Part shown: piece by piece, positions 10,410 through 20,100 of the stretch | How positions within the stretch are numbered: the stretch's first letter is position 1 | Layout: every line of letters begins with the position of its first letter | Origin: Azolla caroliniana | Lineage: Eukaryota; Polypodiophyta | Direction of reading: 5' to 3' | Assembly: GCA_043228905.1 (NCBI GenBank) | Contig: JBHGNT010000003.1 | Coordinates: 12,648,001 to 12,712,000, forward strand | DNA length: 64,000 nucleotides | Notes under the pieces: model-generated | Told to the model about the DNA's origin: nothing | The model's database searches: none | The model's input: only the letters and a program-made list of their open reading frames with translations | Made by a program: the position numbers and the translations under genes

Positions 10410-11724
10410 CTTCTGACCTTAAAGTAATTTTGATAGCATAAATCCTGTAACGGAGTTGTGAGTGCATCTATCAGCCCCAGAGAGCATAAGGTAGCATGTC
10501 AGACCACATAGAAATTCGACGATCACATGGTTTGACCAAAGCTTTTGACAATTGGACCATGGCCCCTTTCCACTTTACCATTTCCCTCCGAATTATATGC
10601 AGTAGTTAGAGCCAATCGGATCCCGAATCTTTGGAAGAACATTTGAGCTTCATCTGAATCATGCTCCCCTCGATCTGTTACAATTTGCCCAACATTACCA
10701 TATCTACAAGTTACATCCTTTAATAAAAACTTTAGAACAACTGATGCAGACTTGTTTCAAAGAGGTCTTCCTTCCACCTAGTTGGACAAATCCTCACGAG
10801 CAAGAACCAAATATATCATTTGATTTCGACCAATGGCCATATGAACTACATCCACCATCCACTTATAATGCAATATAGGTGAGTACGCTGGATGTAGCTC
10901 ATCTCTCACCATGTAATTAGAATATATTTGACATTCAATGAATGACACCACATACCTTTGAATGTCCTCATACATTCCTTTCCACTGATACCGATCCTTA
11001 ATCTTCAAAAATGTGTTCACCACTCCTTTATGACCAGCCCAATCACTATCTTGAAAATCTGAAATAATTTGATCTTTCTGAGCCTGTAAACTAATAGCTC
11101 GAGTTGGAGGTTCCTTAACTTTCTTTGCAAGTCTCCAAAGATATCCATCCTTCAAGAAAAATCTATAAGCCTTCTTCCTGAATAGCCGAAAATCCTTTGG
11201 TGTCCAAACAAGGCTTCCTTCTTGTGTTTGCAGGAATTTCCCGATTTGCAATAACTCCCCTTCATATTCCTCCTCTCTAAATTCAAGAACCTATACACCA
11301 ATATCATTACAAAAGAATCCATTATCAAAATCATCCTCTTCCTCTAGAGAGCATAGATTTAGAATAGTCCGTGCTCGGGAACATATCAGCCATAGCATTG
11401 TTTTTCCCTATAATGTGTCGGATCTTTGGTTTAATGTTTTAATATAGGTAATCCATCTTAGCATGGATATGTTTGTAGAAGAGCATCTTCAAATCATTCT
11501 AAGGATTGGTAGACAATCTGTCTCTATAACCACTTCCAATCCAATCAAATAATCCTTGTATGCTTTAATCACAAAAACTATACTCCACAACTCTCTCTTT
11601 ATTTGAGCATACCGTCTTTGTTGATAATGTAAAATCTTTGTTGATCAGATGCACCTCCTCTAAATACTTCAATATGTCTTCACAATCTGCAATATGATTC
11701 GAGATGAATTTTTGACATCCATCC
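10410..11724 (-). pseudogene. Gypsy-M RNase H end and integrase N-terminal/core region
   Basis: On the minus strand, from about 11720: a RNase H-connection stretch with RHIIGKNNAMAD, then an integrase zinc-finger region (open 11251-10778) with HKGVVNTFLKIKDRYQWKGM and C-I-E-C-Q, then the core with VTDRGEHDSDEA and GNGKVERGHGPIVK, up to the Copia-A insertion at 10410. The continuation is at 4663 and below. There are several stops and frameshifts. The GNGKVERGH motif and the later IPTW..LPWED motif are unlike the common plant chromovirus and Tat/Athila integrases known to me. Confidence 0.8.
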
Positions 11725-12033
11725 TGTTACGGGCATGACCATATAATATCCCATGGTGAGAATTTACCATAGTATTCTATACACATGGATAAGCGTGAGG
11801 GTTAAACGAGAGTGTAAAGAAGGGGAGGATTACTTTTAATCCTCGGGATTGAGACAACCCATTAGGACAAGTGTGAACTTGCTTGGGGGCCTTGGGTATC
11901 ATTATAAATAAGAGGCCTAACTACCCTCATTTCATCATCTTTTGACTACGTCGAGACTCTGTTTTGTGGTGGGTCAACTCTTGTAGCAAGTGTGCCAACA
12001 CCAGGTACAACTCGATGCCACAACGGTGGTATG
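11725..12033 (+). repeat. Truncated Gypsy-P LTR
   Basis: TGTTACGGGCATGACC onward matches the Gypsy-P 3' LTR at 21421 closely for about 300 bp, including the shared ATTACTTTTAATCCTC stretch. The match stops at GGTGGTATG, where the Gypsy-S LTR begins. It could be the 5' LTR of the element whose 3' end is at 21821, but the flanking 5 bp (CATCC versus AATCT) do not match, so it may be a separate insertion. Confidence 0.8.
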
Positions 12034-12047
12034 TGTCATAGACACAA

Positions 12048-12118
12048 TGGAATGTAGGGGGTTGAACCCATGACCTCTTAGTCTTAATGGGCAACCTTAC
12101 CAATTGAGCTACATTCCA
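12048..12118 (-). other. tRNA-like sequence inside the Gypsy-S LTR
   Basis: On the minus strand a 71-nt unit has perfectly complementary 7-nt ends (TGGAATG and CATTCCA). It has an A-box match TAGCTCAATTGG in the D-arm position and a B-box match GGTTCAACCCC in the T-arm position. The D and T stems pair poorly, so a working tRNA is unlikely. It lies antisense at the U3 end of the LTR. Comparable units sit at the same place in the other Gypsy-S LTRs. Confidence 0.6.
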
Positions 12119-12486
12119 TCTATGCATTATTGTATTGTATAAGTTTCAAATTATTACATTGTAAGTTAATCACTAGAACTTTCAAGAAACTTCTAGAGAA
12201 TGCATAGACATGCACTCTCTAGAAGTTTCCATGCATTCTCTAGATGTTTCCTAGCTTACATGCATAGCACCACATTCTTGTATAAATACTTCAGTGCACC
12301 TTGATTACAATCAAGGTGAACAACACTATTTACGGAAGCATAATTTAGTTCACGCTCTTTTGTCTACCCTCTCTCTCTCTCTTGTTCTCTTGTCTATGCT
12401 CCTCTCTATCTATATATCTATCTTTCTCTCTTTCTTAATATTGAGCTCGCCTACTTGTCCTTGCCCTCGTCTACGTCTGTGATAGT

Positions 12487-12497
12487 TTGTTCACCTT
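12487..12497 (+). other. Gypsy-S self-complementary primer site
   Basis: TTGTTCACCTT is an exact 11-base complement of AAGGTGAACAA at 12313-12323. That motif starts 32 bases after the TATAAA at 12281, where the transcript should begin. This is the layout of self-priming Tf1/sushi elements. No tRNA-primer motif such as TGGTATCAG is present. Confidence 0.65.
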
Positions 12498-12768
12498 CCC
12501 TTCTTGTTACCATGTCTGCCTCGGCCTTAAACTAAGTAATGGTAGCCTTGGAGCAACTTCAATTAGAAAATGAAAGCCTTCGTCAGTCATTGCGAGAGCT
12601 TCAAAATAGCACAACCAACAATCCTTCACCCGTTGAGCCTCACGTTCCGTCAGCATCTAACCCAACCCCTTCCTCTTGCCATTCATATGTCCTCGAACCT
12701 AACGTAAACCTACCTGACAAATTCAACGACTCGAGGGCGCATCTTCGTGGCTTCATGGTAAAATCATG

Positions 12769-13690
12769 AATCCCACGAATATTTTATATTAATTCCCCTT
12801 ACAAAAAATCAACATCCTCTATACATCTTTCTCTCTCCCTTATATAGTGTGAAAGTGTTTTTAGAATTCAAGGTATTGAAGTCTACAAGAATATAAGGTA
12901 TGGTGCGTTCACATCCGGAGGGCAAGATCACGAGCCAAGGTTTTGAGGATAGGTCAATTTAAAAGCAAGACACATGGTGAAAAGTAAAAGAAGAAAAAAG
13001 CGGGCCACTAGAACGCAGTCTGCAACGAACGCTCATAACTCATTCGTTTGGAAGCCAAATATAACGTGAAAATATGGGTTAGAAAGCTTGTGAAGAGAGT
13101 TATCCATAGGTTTTTAAATCGTTAAATTTGGAGCTCGGACGAAGGAAAATATGATGATTTGAATATCGTTGTGTCATAGATAAGAATAGGACTAGATGAA
13201 AACTCTAAAAAAAGCATAAAAAAGAAAGCAAGGGAAGCTAATCCAATGGAAGAGAACTTTATATAAAGGAAGAAGAGTAAGGTGGTGCGTGAGAGTCTCT
13301 TTCTTGTGATGTTTTCTAGCCTATTCACGTAGTCTTGGTTGAGTTGTTATCAATTTATCCTTGTAGACTTGGATTTATGTATCTTCTTTCTCTCTTCCTT
13401 CCATCATAATTATTCATTAGCAATACATCTTTGTGGTTTTGGGTCTATTTATCTTCCTTATCTCTCCTTTCTATCATCTCTACTTCATCATATAGTAATG
13501 GAAGAGTCTAAGTTTATCACATGCAAACATCATGCTTTTTCTAACTTTAGTTTTCATGCACACTACATGTGCATGATTAGCTTTCTATCACATCTTTTCT
13601 TTTAACTCGAGTGTGTATGCATGAATAACTTTTTCTATCATGCTTATCTAGAATATTTAGATGGGATAAAGTTTAGTATAACTTTAAAAA
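12769..13690. other. Unassigned, LTR-like sequence
   Basis: No coding signal. A phrase near 13025-13110 (GCTCATAACTCATTCG and after) and a TATATAAAGG-type box near 13260, followed by pyrimidine-rich leader-like DNA, suggest a decayed gypsy LTR on the plus strand. No second copy is seen in the window. Confidence 0.3.
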
Positions 13691-13696
13691 CTCATA

Positions 13697-13766
13697 ATAT
13701 GCTAGTTCAATAGTACGGCTTAAAATCGTTAACATGGAGGTACAAGGTTCAAATCTTACCCTATGC
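13697..13766 (+). other. Possible tRNA-derived (SINE-like or LTR) remnant
   Basis: TAGTTCAATAGTACGG resembles an A box. About 40 nt later GGTTCAAATCTT resembles a B box. The terminal stems do not pair convincingly. It is either a decayed SINE head or another Gypsy-S U3 end. Confidence 0.25.
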
Positions 13767-13905
13767 ATGTATCACCTATTTTAACATTTTCTTCTATTTC
13801 TTCATATTTATTGAATCGAATACTATATACGTTTTTCACATAGTGTACGAAATACACTACGACAACAGTTCGGAAGTACGATAGTTCCGTAAAATGCAGA
13901 AATCA

Positions 13906-13908
<3 letters not shown>

Positions 13909-13948
<40 letters not shown>
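13909..13948 (+). repeat. (AG)n microsatellite
   Basis: About 20 uninterrupted AG units, just left of the Copia-A LTR fragment. Confidence 0.95.
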
Positions 13949-13949
<1 letters not shown>

Positions 13950-13974
13950 AAAACGAAACTATATTAAAAAAGAA

Positions 13975-14170
13975 TTCTTTATATGTTCTCTGTACATACT
14001 TCGTGCTCAGTGAGCACATTTTATACAAGCCCTCATAGTTGGGCTGACACAAGTACTTACACTACTGACAGTTGAGCATCCTACACTTACTCTCAAAATT
14101 ATTCCTTATGAGGAATAACATTCTAATGACCTCTTGCTTTACATACCGCTACGGCCATATTTTGCGCACG
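13975..14170 (-). repeat. Copia-A LTR fragment
   Basis: On the minus strand this matches the Copia-A LTR from the CGGCCGTATCGG region through the TATA box and GTGCTCA.TGAGCAC palindrome to the TGTACAG stretch, with many substitutions. Both LTR ends are missing. It joins Gypsy-P coding DNA through a locally duplicated junction. Confidence 0.7.
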
Positions 14171-14292
14171 GTTTTACCCGATTCTTCAAAACCTTTTGAA
14201 GTTGAAACCGCTTCTTTTACATATTTTGCGCACGGTTTTACATATTGCTTCTTTTACCCGATCCTTCAAAACCTTTTGAAGTTGAAACCGAT
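14155..14292 (+). repeat. Short duplications at an LTR/gypsy junction
   Basis: ATATTTTGCGCACGG occurs at about 14156 and 14220, and ACCCGATNCTTCAAAACC followed by the same downstream bases occurs at about 14176 and 14258. The interleaved copies mean a segment spanning the junction of the Copia-A LTR fragment and Gypsy-P was tandemly duplicated and then rearranged. Confidence 0.7.
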
Positions 14293-14815
14293 GCAAGTGA
14301 TTATGTTATAGGTGTTGTCTTATATCAAGATGGCAAACCAATAGCATTCGAGGGTAAGAAACTTGATTCTGCTCAATCTCAGTATATGGTTCAAGAAAAT
14401 GAATTATTTGCAATTATACATGCGCTCAAAACATGGCGTCATTATCTTTATGGAAATCGTTTTGTGGTAACTACGGACCACAAGTCCCTGAAATATTTCT
14501 GTGACCAACAAGACTTGAAAGGTCGTAAGGCATGATGGGTTGATCTCATCCAGGACTTTGATTTTTCCATATGATATCGTAAAGGTTCCATGAACATTGT
14601 TGTTGATGCACTAAGTCACATCTGCGAAGTTAACATGCTTAGCTTTAGTGAAATAACATTAGATCTTTATGATCACCTTGGAGGAAAGTATCCTGATGAC
14701 AGTTATTTTGTGAAATATTGGGCAAGAATTGAGTCTGGAATAGACACCACCACATCCTCAAAGGAATCCTTCCACATTCCTAACAATCTGCTCGACCGTA
14801 ATGGGAAGGTTTGTG
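14245..14815 (+). pseudogene. Gypsy-P RNase H (part before the nested insertion)
   Basis: Plus-strand Ty3/gypsy RNase H: DPSKPFEVETDASDYVIG, then ENELFAIIHALKTWRHYL and VTTDHKSLKYF, with the expected acidic residues. A stop follows GRKA; a second open stretch from 14590 carries the RNase H-integrase connection. The sequence stops at 14815, where Copia-B inserted, and continues at 20101 with the integrase zinc-finger region. RT, protease and gag of this element are missing upstream. Confidence 0.85.
14811..14815. repeat. Copia-B target-site duplication, left
   Basis: TTGTG here equals TTGTG at 20101-20105, directly outside the two LTRs. Confidence 0.95.
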
Positions 14816-15401
14816 TGATGGAAAATTAATCAACACTTTCCAAACTTCACCTCTCGGCCACAACCAAGGAAACACACGAATCGTTGTTGCAGAAAATGGG
14901 ACACATGATTTAACGTGGAAAACCCTGTACGGGAAAAAAAACCACAGGAGTACAAGACTCCGAACCAAAACTATGCACAGAGAAATATACAATGGCGAGC
15001 TGCAAGGCGACGACCTTGAGCTCGCTGTCCTCGCCACAGGCGGCGGAAATACACAGAGGCGTCGACCTCTTCCTCTCTCACGCTCTATCTCTCTCACGGC
15101 TGCTCTCTCTTCACTCCTCTTGAGTGGAAAAACAGAAAAATGAGTAGCAACATTAAAACTGTTTGCCCTAAGTCATATTTATACACATATGACTTTGGGG
15201 CTATTTACAACTATAGCCTCAAGGGCCCTTGGCAAACATATTCACAGATATGTCCCCGCATCCGGATCTCTCTCCGGGTACATTCGTCATCCGGCTCCGA
15301 AGCCGGGGTCTTCATCATCCGGTTCCGAAACCGCAACCGGGCTTGTCGGCATTCAACTCCGAAATCCGACCATCCCATCCGAAGGGACCGAAATCCCAAC
15401 A
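14816..15401 (-). repeat. Copia-B 3' LTR
   Basis: On the minus strand it starts TGTTGGGATTTCGG and ends TTTTCCATCA. It carries CCGG-rich inverted motifs upstream and a TATAAATATGAC-type promoter (complement near 15175-15190). It differs from the other LTR at two positions only. Confidence 0.95.
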
Positions 15402-15411
15402 AACTCCCCCT

Positions 15412-18400
15412 TCACTTCGGCATGGGATGTCTCTCCAATCCGATCCTCTTCCGGCATGCTTCCAGCTTGTCGGGTGTGAGCACCTTGGTCAGCATATCCG
15501 ACCCGTTCTCGTCCATGTGGATCTTCGTCAGCACGAACTCCTTGTCTTCTATCCTTTCCCGGATCCAGTGATATCTTCACTGGATGTGCTTCGTCCGGGA
15601 GTGATAGGCCGCGTTCTTCGCAAGGCGGATTGCACTCTGACTGTCGCAGTAGAGTCGGTACTCCTCCTGCCGGATACCGAGCTCTCTAATGAAGTCCTTC
15701 ATCCATATTATTTCCTTGCCGGCTTCAACAGCCGCCATGTACTCCGCCTCCTGGTTGACAACGCAACCGTCTTCTGCAGCCTCGACTGCCATGAAACAGC
15801 TCCCCCTGCATACGTCATCACATACCCTGATGTGGACCGGCTGGTATCTGCATCAGCCGACATATCCGAATCGGTATAGCCGTCGAGTTCGGGCTTACCG
15901 GAGCCGAATCGGAGGCACACGTTTGCCGTGCCCTTCAGGTATCGGAGTATCCACTTGGCCGCGTTCCAATGCTCTTTGCCGGGATTGCTCATGTACCGGC
16001 TCACCACTCCGACTGCATATCCTATGTCCGGTCGGGTACACACCATTGCGTACATCAAGCTCCCGACGGCAGAGGCATATGGTACTTTCATCATGTCCTC
16101 CTTCTCAGCCTTTGTCTTGGGGCTTTGCTTGCTGGACAGCTTGCAGTTTGCCGGGAGTGTTGACCCGACCGGTCTTGCTTCCGACATGTTGAACCGGTGA
16201 AGCACCTTTGTCACGTACTTCTCCTGTGACAGCCACAACTGCTTCTTCTTCCGGTCCCAGATGATGTGCATCCCTAGTATTTGCCTCGCCGGACCCAGGT
16301 CCTTCATTGCGAAGGTTCGGTGAAGAGCCTTCTTCAGCATCCGTATCTTGACCTGGTCCCGTCCGACGATCAACATGTCGTCCACGTACAGGAGGAGTAT
16401 TAGAAAGTCTCCTCCTTCGAACTTCTTCACAAACACGCAGTGGTCGGACTGCGTTTTGAGGTACCCTTCGTCGGTCATGAAGGAGTCGAACTTCCGGTAC
16501 CATTGCCGGGGAGCCTCCTTCAGTCCGTAAAGGCTCTTCTTCAACCGGCATACCAGGTGCTCCTTCCCTTTCTTCTCGAATCCTTCCGGTTGCTGCATGT
16601 AGATCTCTTCTTCGAGGTCACCGTGAAGGAATGCCGTCTTCACGTCCATCTGTTCTACCTCGAGGTCCATGCTTGCCGCTATGCTCAGCACCGTCCGGAT
16701 GGAGATCATCTTCACCACCGGGGCAAATATCTCGTCGAAGTCGACGCCCTTCTTTTGTTGAAACCCCTTCACCACGATCCTGGCTTTGTATCTCGGGGGG
16801 TTTCCGGCATCTCCCGGTTTCAGCTTGAACACCCACTTGTTTCGGAGTGCCCGCTTTCCTTTCGGCAACTCCACAAGTTCATATGTGTGGTTCTCATGCA
16901 GGGAATCCATCTCGTCCTGCATGGCACTCAACCACCTGCGGCTCTGGGTGTCATGCTTTGCTTCTTCAAAGCTCTCCGGCTCCCCCTCGTCGGTTAGCAG
17001 CACGTGCTCTGGTTCCGGAAATCTCCGGGGGGCCCTTCTCTCTCTTAGAGGATATCTCCGTTCCGGAGCTTCGGTAACCGGTTCTTCCGATTCTTCTTCA
17101 TCCGAATCTATTTCGGGATCGGGGCCGGTTCCGGTATCAGTTTCATCTTCCTCGGCCAGTTCTGTTTCTTCACCGTCTTCGGCCGGATCCTCGAGTGCTA
17201 ACCGGTCCCTTGCCGGTCGGGACTGCTCCTCGTAGAGTTGATCCTCACCGGTCGACTTGGAGCTCTTCATCTTCTTCTCCGACTCCCAGTCGGCGAGTGT
17301 CTTGTTCTCCATGAAGATGATATCACGACTCCGGAATATCTTCTTGTCGACCGGGTCCCATACTCGGTAGCCGAACTCGTCATCGCCGTAACCGAGGAAT
17401 ATGCATGGCCGGGTCTTTGGATCTAGCTTTCCTCTCCGGTCCTTTGCCACATGCACGTATGCGAGACACCCGAACACCTTCAGATGCCGGTAGGATACTT
17501 CCCTGCCGGTCCACACTCTCTGCGGCGTGTCTCCGTCCAAAGGTACTGAGGGTGATCTGTTTATCACGTATGTCGCCGTCGACATTGCCTCAGCCCAAAA
17601 CCCCTTGGGTAATTCCGCATGCGCCAGCATACTCCGGACCCTCTCCATTATGGTCCGGTTCATCCTCTCGGCCAGCCCGTTCAGTTCCGGCGTCTTCGGC
17701 ACAGTAAACTCGAGCCGGATTCCCTTCGAGCGACAATACTCCGCGAACTGCCCCCGGTATTCCCCTCCGTTATCCGCTCGTATCGCTTTCAGCTTCTTGC
17801 CGGATTCCCTTTCCACTCTTGCGTGGAGTTCTTTGAAGACGCACAACACTTGGTCCTTTGTCTTCAGCAGTGCCGTCCACAGTTTTCGGCTATGATCATC
17901 TATGAATGTTACGAAGTATTGGGCTCCGCCATGTGACTTCGTTTCTACCTGACACACATCAGTGTGCACCAACTCCAATGGTGCGCTACGTCTCGTCGGT
18001 GGCCTTGAGTGGAAGGAGGTTCGGTTCTGCTTACCGGCCAGGCAATCGGTGCACTTCTCCAGGTGCACATGCTTCACTGGAATAAGGTTGTCTTCTGCAA
18101 GCCTCTTCATCCCCTTCTCACTCATGTGGCACAGTCTCTTGTGCCACAGCTCACCGGCAGTGTCGGCTGCTACGTTCAGCTCCTCCGGACATAGCCGGGA
18201 ATTCATCAGGTACAGTGTGTTGACCGTCCGGGCCCGAGCCACTATCAGGCTCCCTTTGCTGAACTTCATGACATCGTTCCGGATGCTACCCGTGTAGCCT
18301 TCATCGTCTAGCCTCCCGGCCGAAATCAGGTTCAATCGAACCTCCGGAACGTGTCGGACATCCTTCAGCAGCATTTTGCATCCGGTCGGGGTTGTCAACC

Positions 18401-19484
18401 ACACGTCTCCTATGCCGGCAATCCGGCACGTACCTTCATTTCCCATCCGAACACAGCCATGCTCACCGGCTGTGTAGGATGAGAAGTATCTTCTCTCCGG
18501 GGTCAGGTGGAACGATGCTCCGGAATCGACCACCCAGGTCGTCTCATCGCCGGCAATGTTTAGTTCACCTTCTTCGGTGATGAGCATGATCTCCTCTTCA
18601 CTTGCCGCGAGTGCCGTCGTTCCTTTCCGGTCCTGCCCTCGCCGATCCGAACCATTTCGGTCCGTGGCTCCCCGGTAAGCACCGTTCCGTTCCGAAGACT
18701 TCTTCGAATCGGTGTCGTCGGCTCCGTTGTCTTTTCGGTAATGCCGACAATTCTTTCGGAAGTGCCCCGGCTTCCCACAGTGGAAGCATGTGGGCCTTCC
18801 TCTTGACTGCGACCGGGTCCCCGACTTCTCCCGTCTTTGCGGACTCCGGTTCCATTGTCTTCCCCGTTCCGATTCGGTAAGCAGCGCCTTCGAGTCGGAG
18901 GCCGGTTCTTTATCTCTCCGACGCGCTTCTTCGTTCAAGATACTTGTATTTACCGTTTGTAGGGACAAGTTATCTTCCGTGCAGGAGGTGCTGAGAGTCA
19001 CCACCAAGTTCTCCCAGCTTTCCGGCAATGTACACATCAGAATGATGGCTTGCATTGCATCCTCCAGCGGGAACTTGATCGCCGCAAGCTGGTTCACGAA
19101 TCCCATGAACGTGCTTACGTGTTCCACCATACTCTCGCCGTCCCGGTACTTGAGGTTCACTATCTTCCTCATCAGGGAGGTCCGGTTCAACGCATTCTTC
19201 CTCTCGTAGAGGCCCGACAGCTTCCGCCACATCTCATATGCGTTGATGTCGTTCGCCACATGTTGTAGAACGCTCACGTCTACGTATTGCCGAATGGTTG
19301 CAACGGCTTTCCGGTTCAGAAGCCTCCATTCTCACTCAAGTACTCCCTTCGGTATTTCCGACCTGTCAATCGGTTCGTACAGGTCCCGAACAATCAGAAG
19401 ATCCTCCATCTTGATCTTCCAGTCGGCGTAATTCTGCGCATTCAGCACCATCATCCCCGGCTGCCCGCTGCCGCCGCCTTCCAT
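15412..19484 (-). pseudogene. Copia-B gag-pol polyprotein, disabled
   Basis: The start ATG is the complement of 19482-19484, shortly after the primer-binding site. Order: gag (MEGGGSGQPGMM start, UBN2-type gag core), zinc knuckle CFHCGKPGHFRKNC near 18760, protease VVDSGASFHLTP near 18520, integrase WHKRLCHM near 18130 with HTDV and the acidic core, linker, RT with YVDDMLIV near 16370, and RNase H. Lesions: an in-frame TGA at 19332-19334 about 50 codons in; a one-base deletion near 15750 in the RNase H TTEAEY region; and a stop after TKHIQ near 15577. Between the first stop and the frameshift about 1,190 codons stay open, so decay is recent. Confidence 0.93.
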
Positions 19485-19499
19485 TTTCTGCAGCAGCTC

Positions 19500-19511
19500 G
19501 CTCTGATACCA
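19500..19511 (-). other. Copia-B primer-binding site
   Basis: The minus strand reads TGGTATCAGAGC, complementary to initiator-Met tRNA, three bases from the LTR end. Confidence 0.9.
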
Positions 19512-19514
19512 AAT

Positions 19515-20100
19515 TGATGGAAAATTAATCAACACTTTCCAAACTTCACCTCTCGGCCACAACCAAGGAAACACACGAATCGTTGTTGCAGAAAATGGGA
19601 CACATGATTTAACGTGGAAAACCCTGTACGGGAAAAAAAACCACGGGAGTACAAGACTCCGAACCAAAACTATGCACAGAGAAATATACAATGGCGAGCT
19701 GCAAGGCGACGACCTTGAGCTCGCTGTCCTCGCCACAGGCGGCGGAAATACACAGAGGCGTCGACCTCTTCCTCTCTCACGCTCTATCTCTCTCACGGCT
19801 GCTCTCTCTTCACTCCTCTTGAGTGGAAAAACAGAAAAATGAGTAGTAACATTAAAACTGTTTGCCCTAAGTCATATTTATACACATATGACTTTGGGGC
19901 TATTTACAACTATAGCCTCAAGGGCCCTTGGCAAACATATTCACAGATATGTCCCCGCATCCGGATCTCTCTCCGGGTACATTCGTCATCCGGCTCCGAA
20001 GCCGGGGTCTTCATCATCCGGTTCCGAAACCGCAACCGGGCTTGTCGGCATTCAACTCCGAAATCCGACCATCCCATCCGAAGGGACCGAAATCCCAACA
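19515..20100 (-). repeat. Copia-B 5' LTR
   Basis: 586 bp, almost identical to 14816-15401. The two differences I see are A/G in the CCACRGGAG context and C/T in GTAGYAAC. The TTGTG duplication follows at 20101. Confidence 0.95.

Larger units (their letters stand above)
12034..12768 (+). mobile_element. Gypsy-S fragment 2: LTR, self-priming site and gag start
   Basis: LTR (12034 or 12048 to 12484), two bases, the putative self-priming site TTGTTCACCTT (12487-12497), then gag from ATG 12512. A stop lies a few codons later, and the frame 12539-12768 reads LEQLQLENESLRQSLRELQ then PDKFNDSRAHLRGFM. It ends abruptly inside gag at about 12768. Same family as 2748-3560 and 42085-52701. Confidence 0.75.
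14816..20100 (-). mobile_element. Copia-B, young Ty1/copia retrotransposon
   Basis: A minus-strand element with 586-bp LTRs (14816-15401 and 19515-20100) that differ at only two positions by my alignment. It has an initiator-Met primer-binding site (complement of 19500-19511), a polypurine tract (complement of about 15402-15415) and TTGTG target duplications within Gypsy-P. The coding region is nearly full length but carries two stops and one frameshift. Its coding region is close to that of Copia-B2 at 46621-52104, while its LTRs differ strongly. Confidence 0.97.

Noticed and set aside
12048-12118. Functional nuclear tRNA gene
   Set aside because: The ends pair and A/B-box matches exist, but the D and T stems do not fold well, no clear anticodon arm can be assigned, and the same kind of unit recurs inside LTRs. 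It is annotated as tRNA-like only.
15229-15879. Long plus-strand open frames over Copia-B, and minus-strand ones over Copia-B2
   Set aside because: They are antisense shadows of GC-rich gag-pol; the same shadows appear in both elements in mirrored positions.
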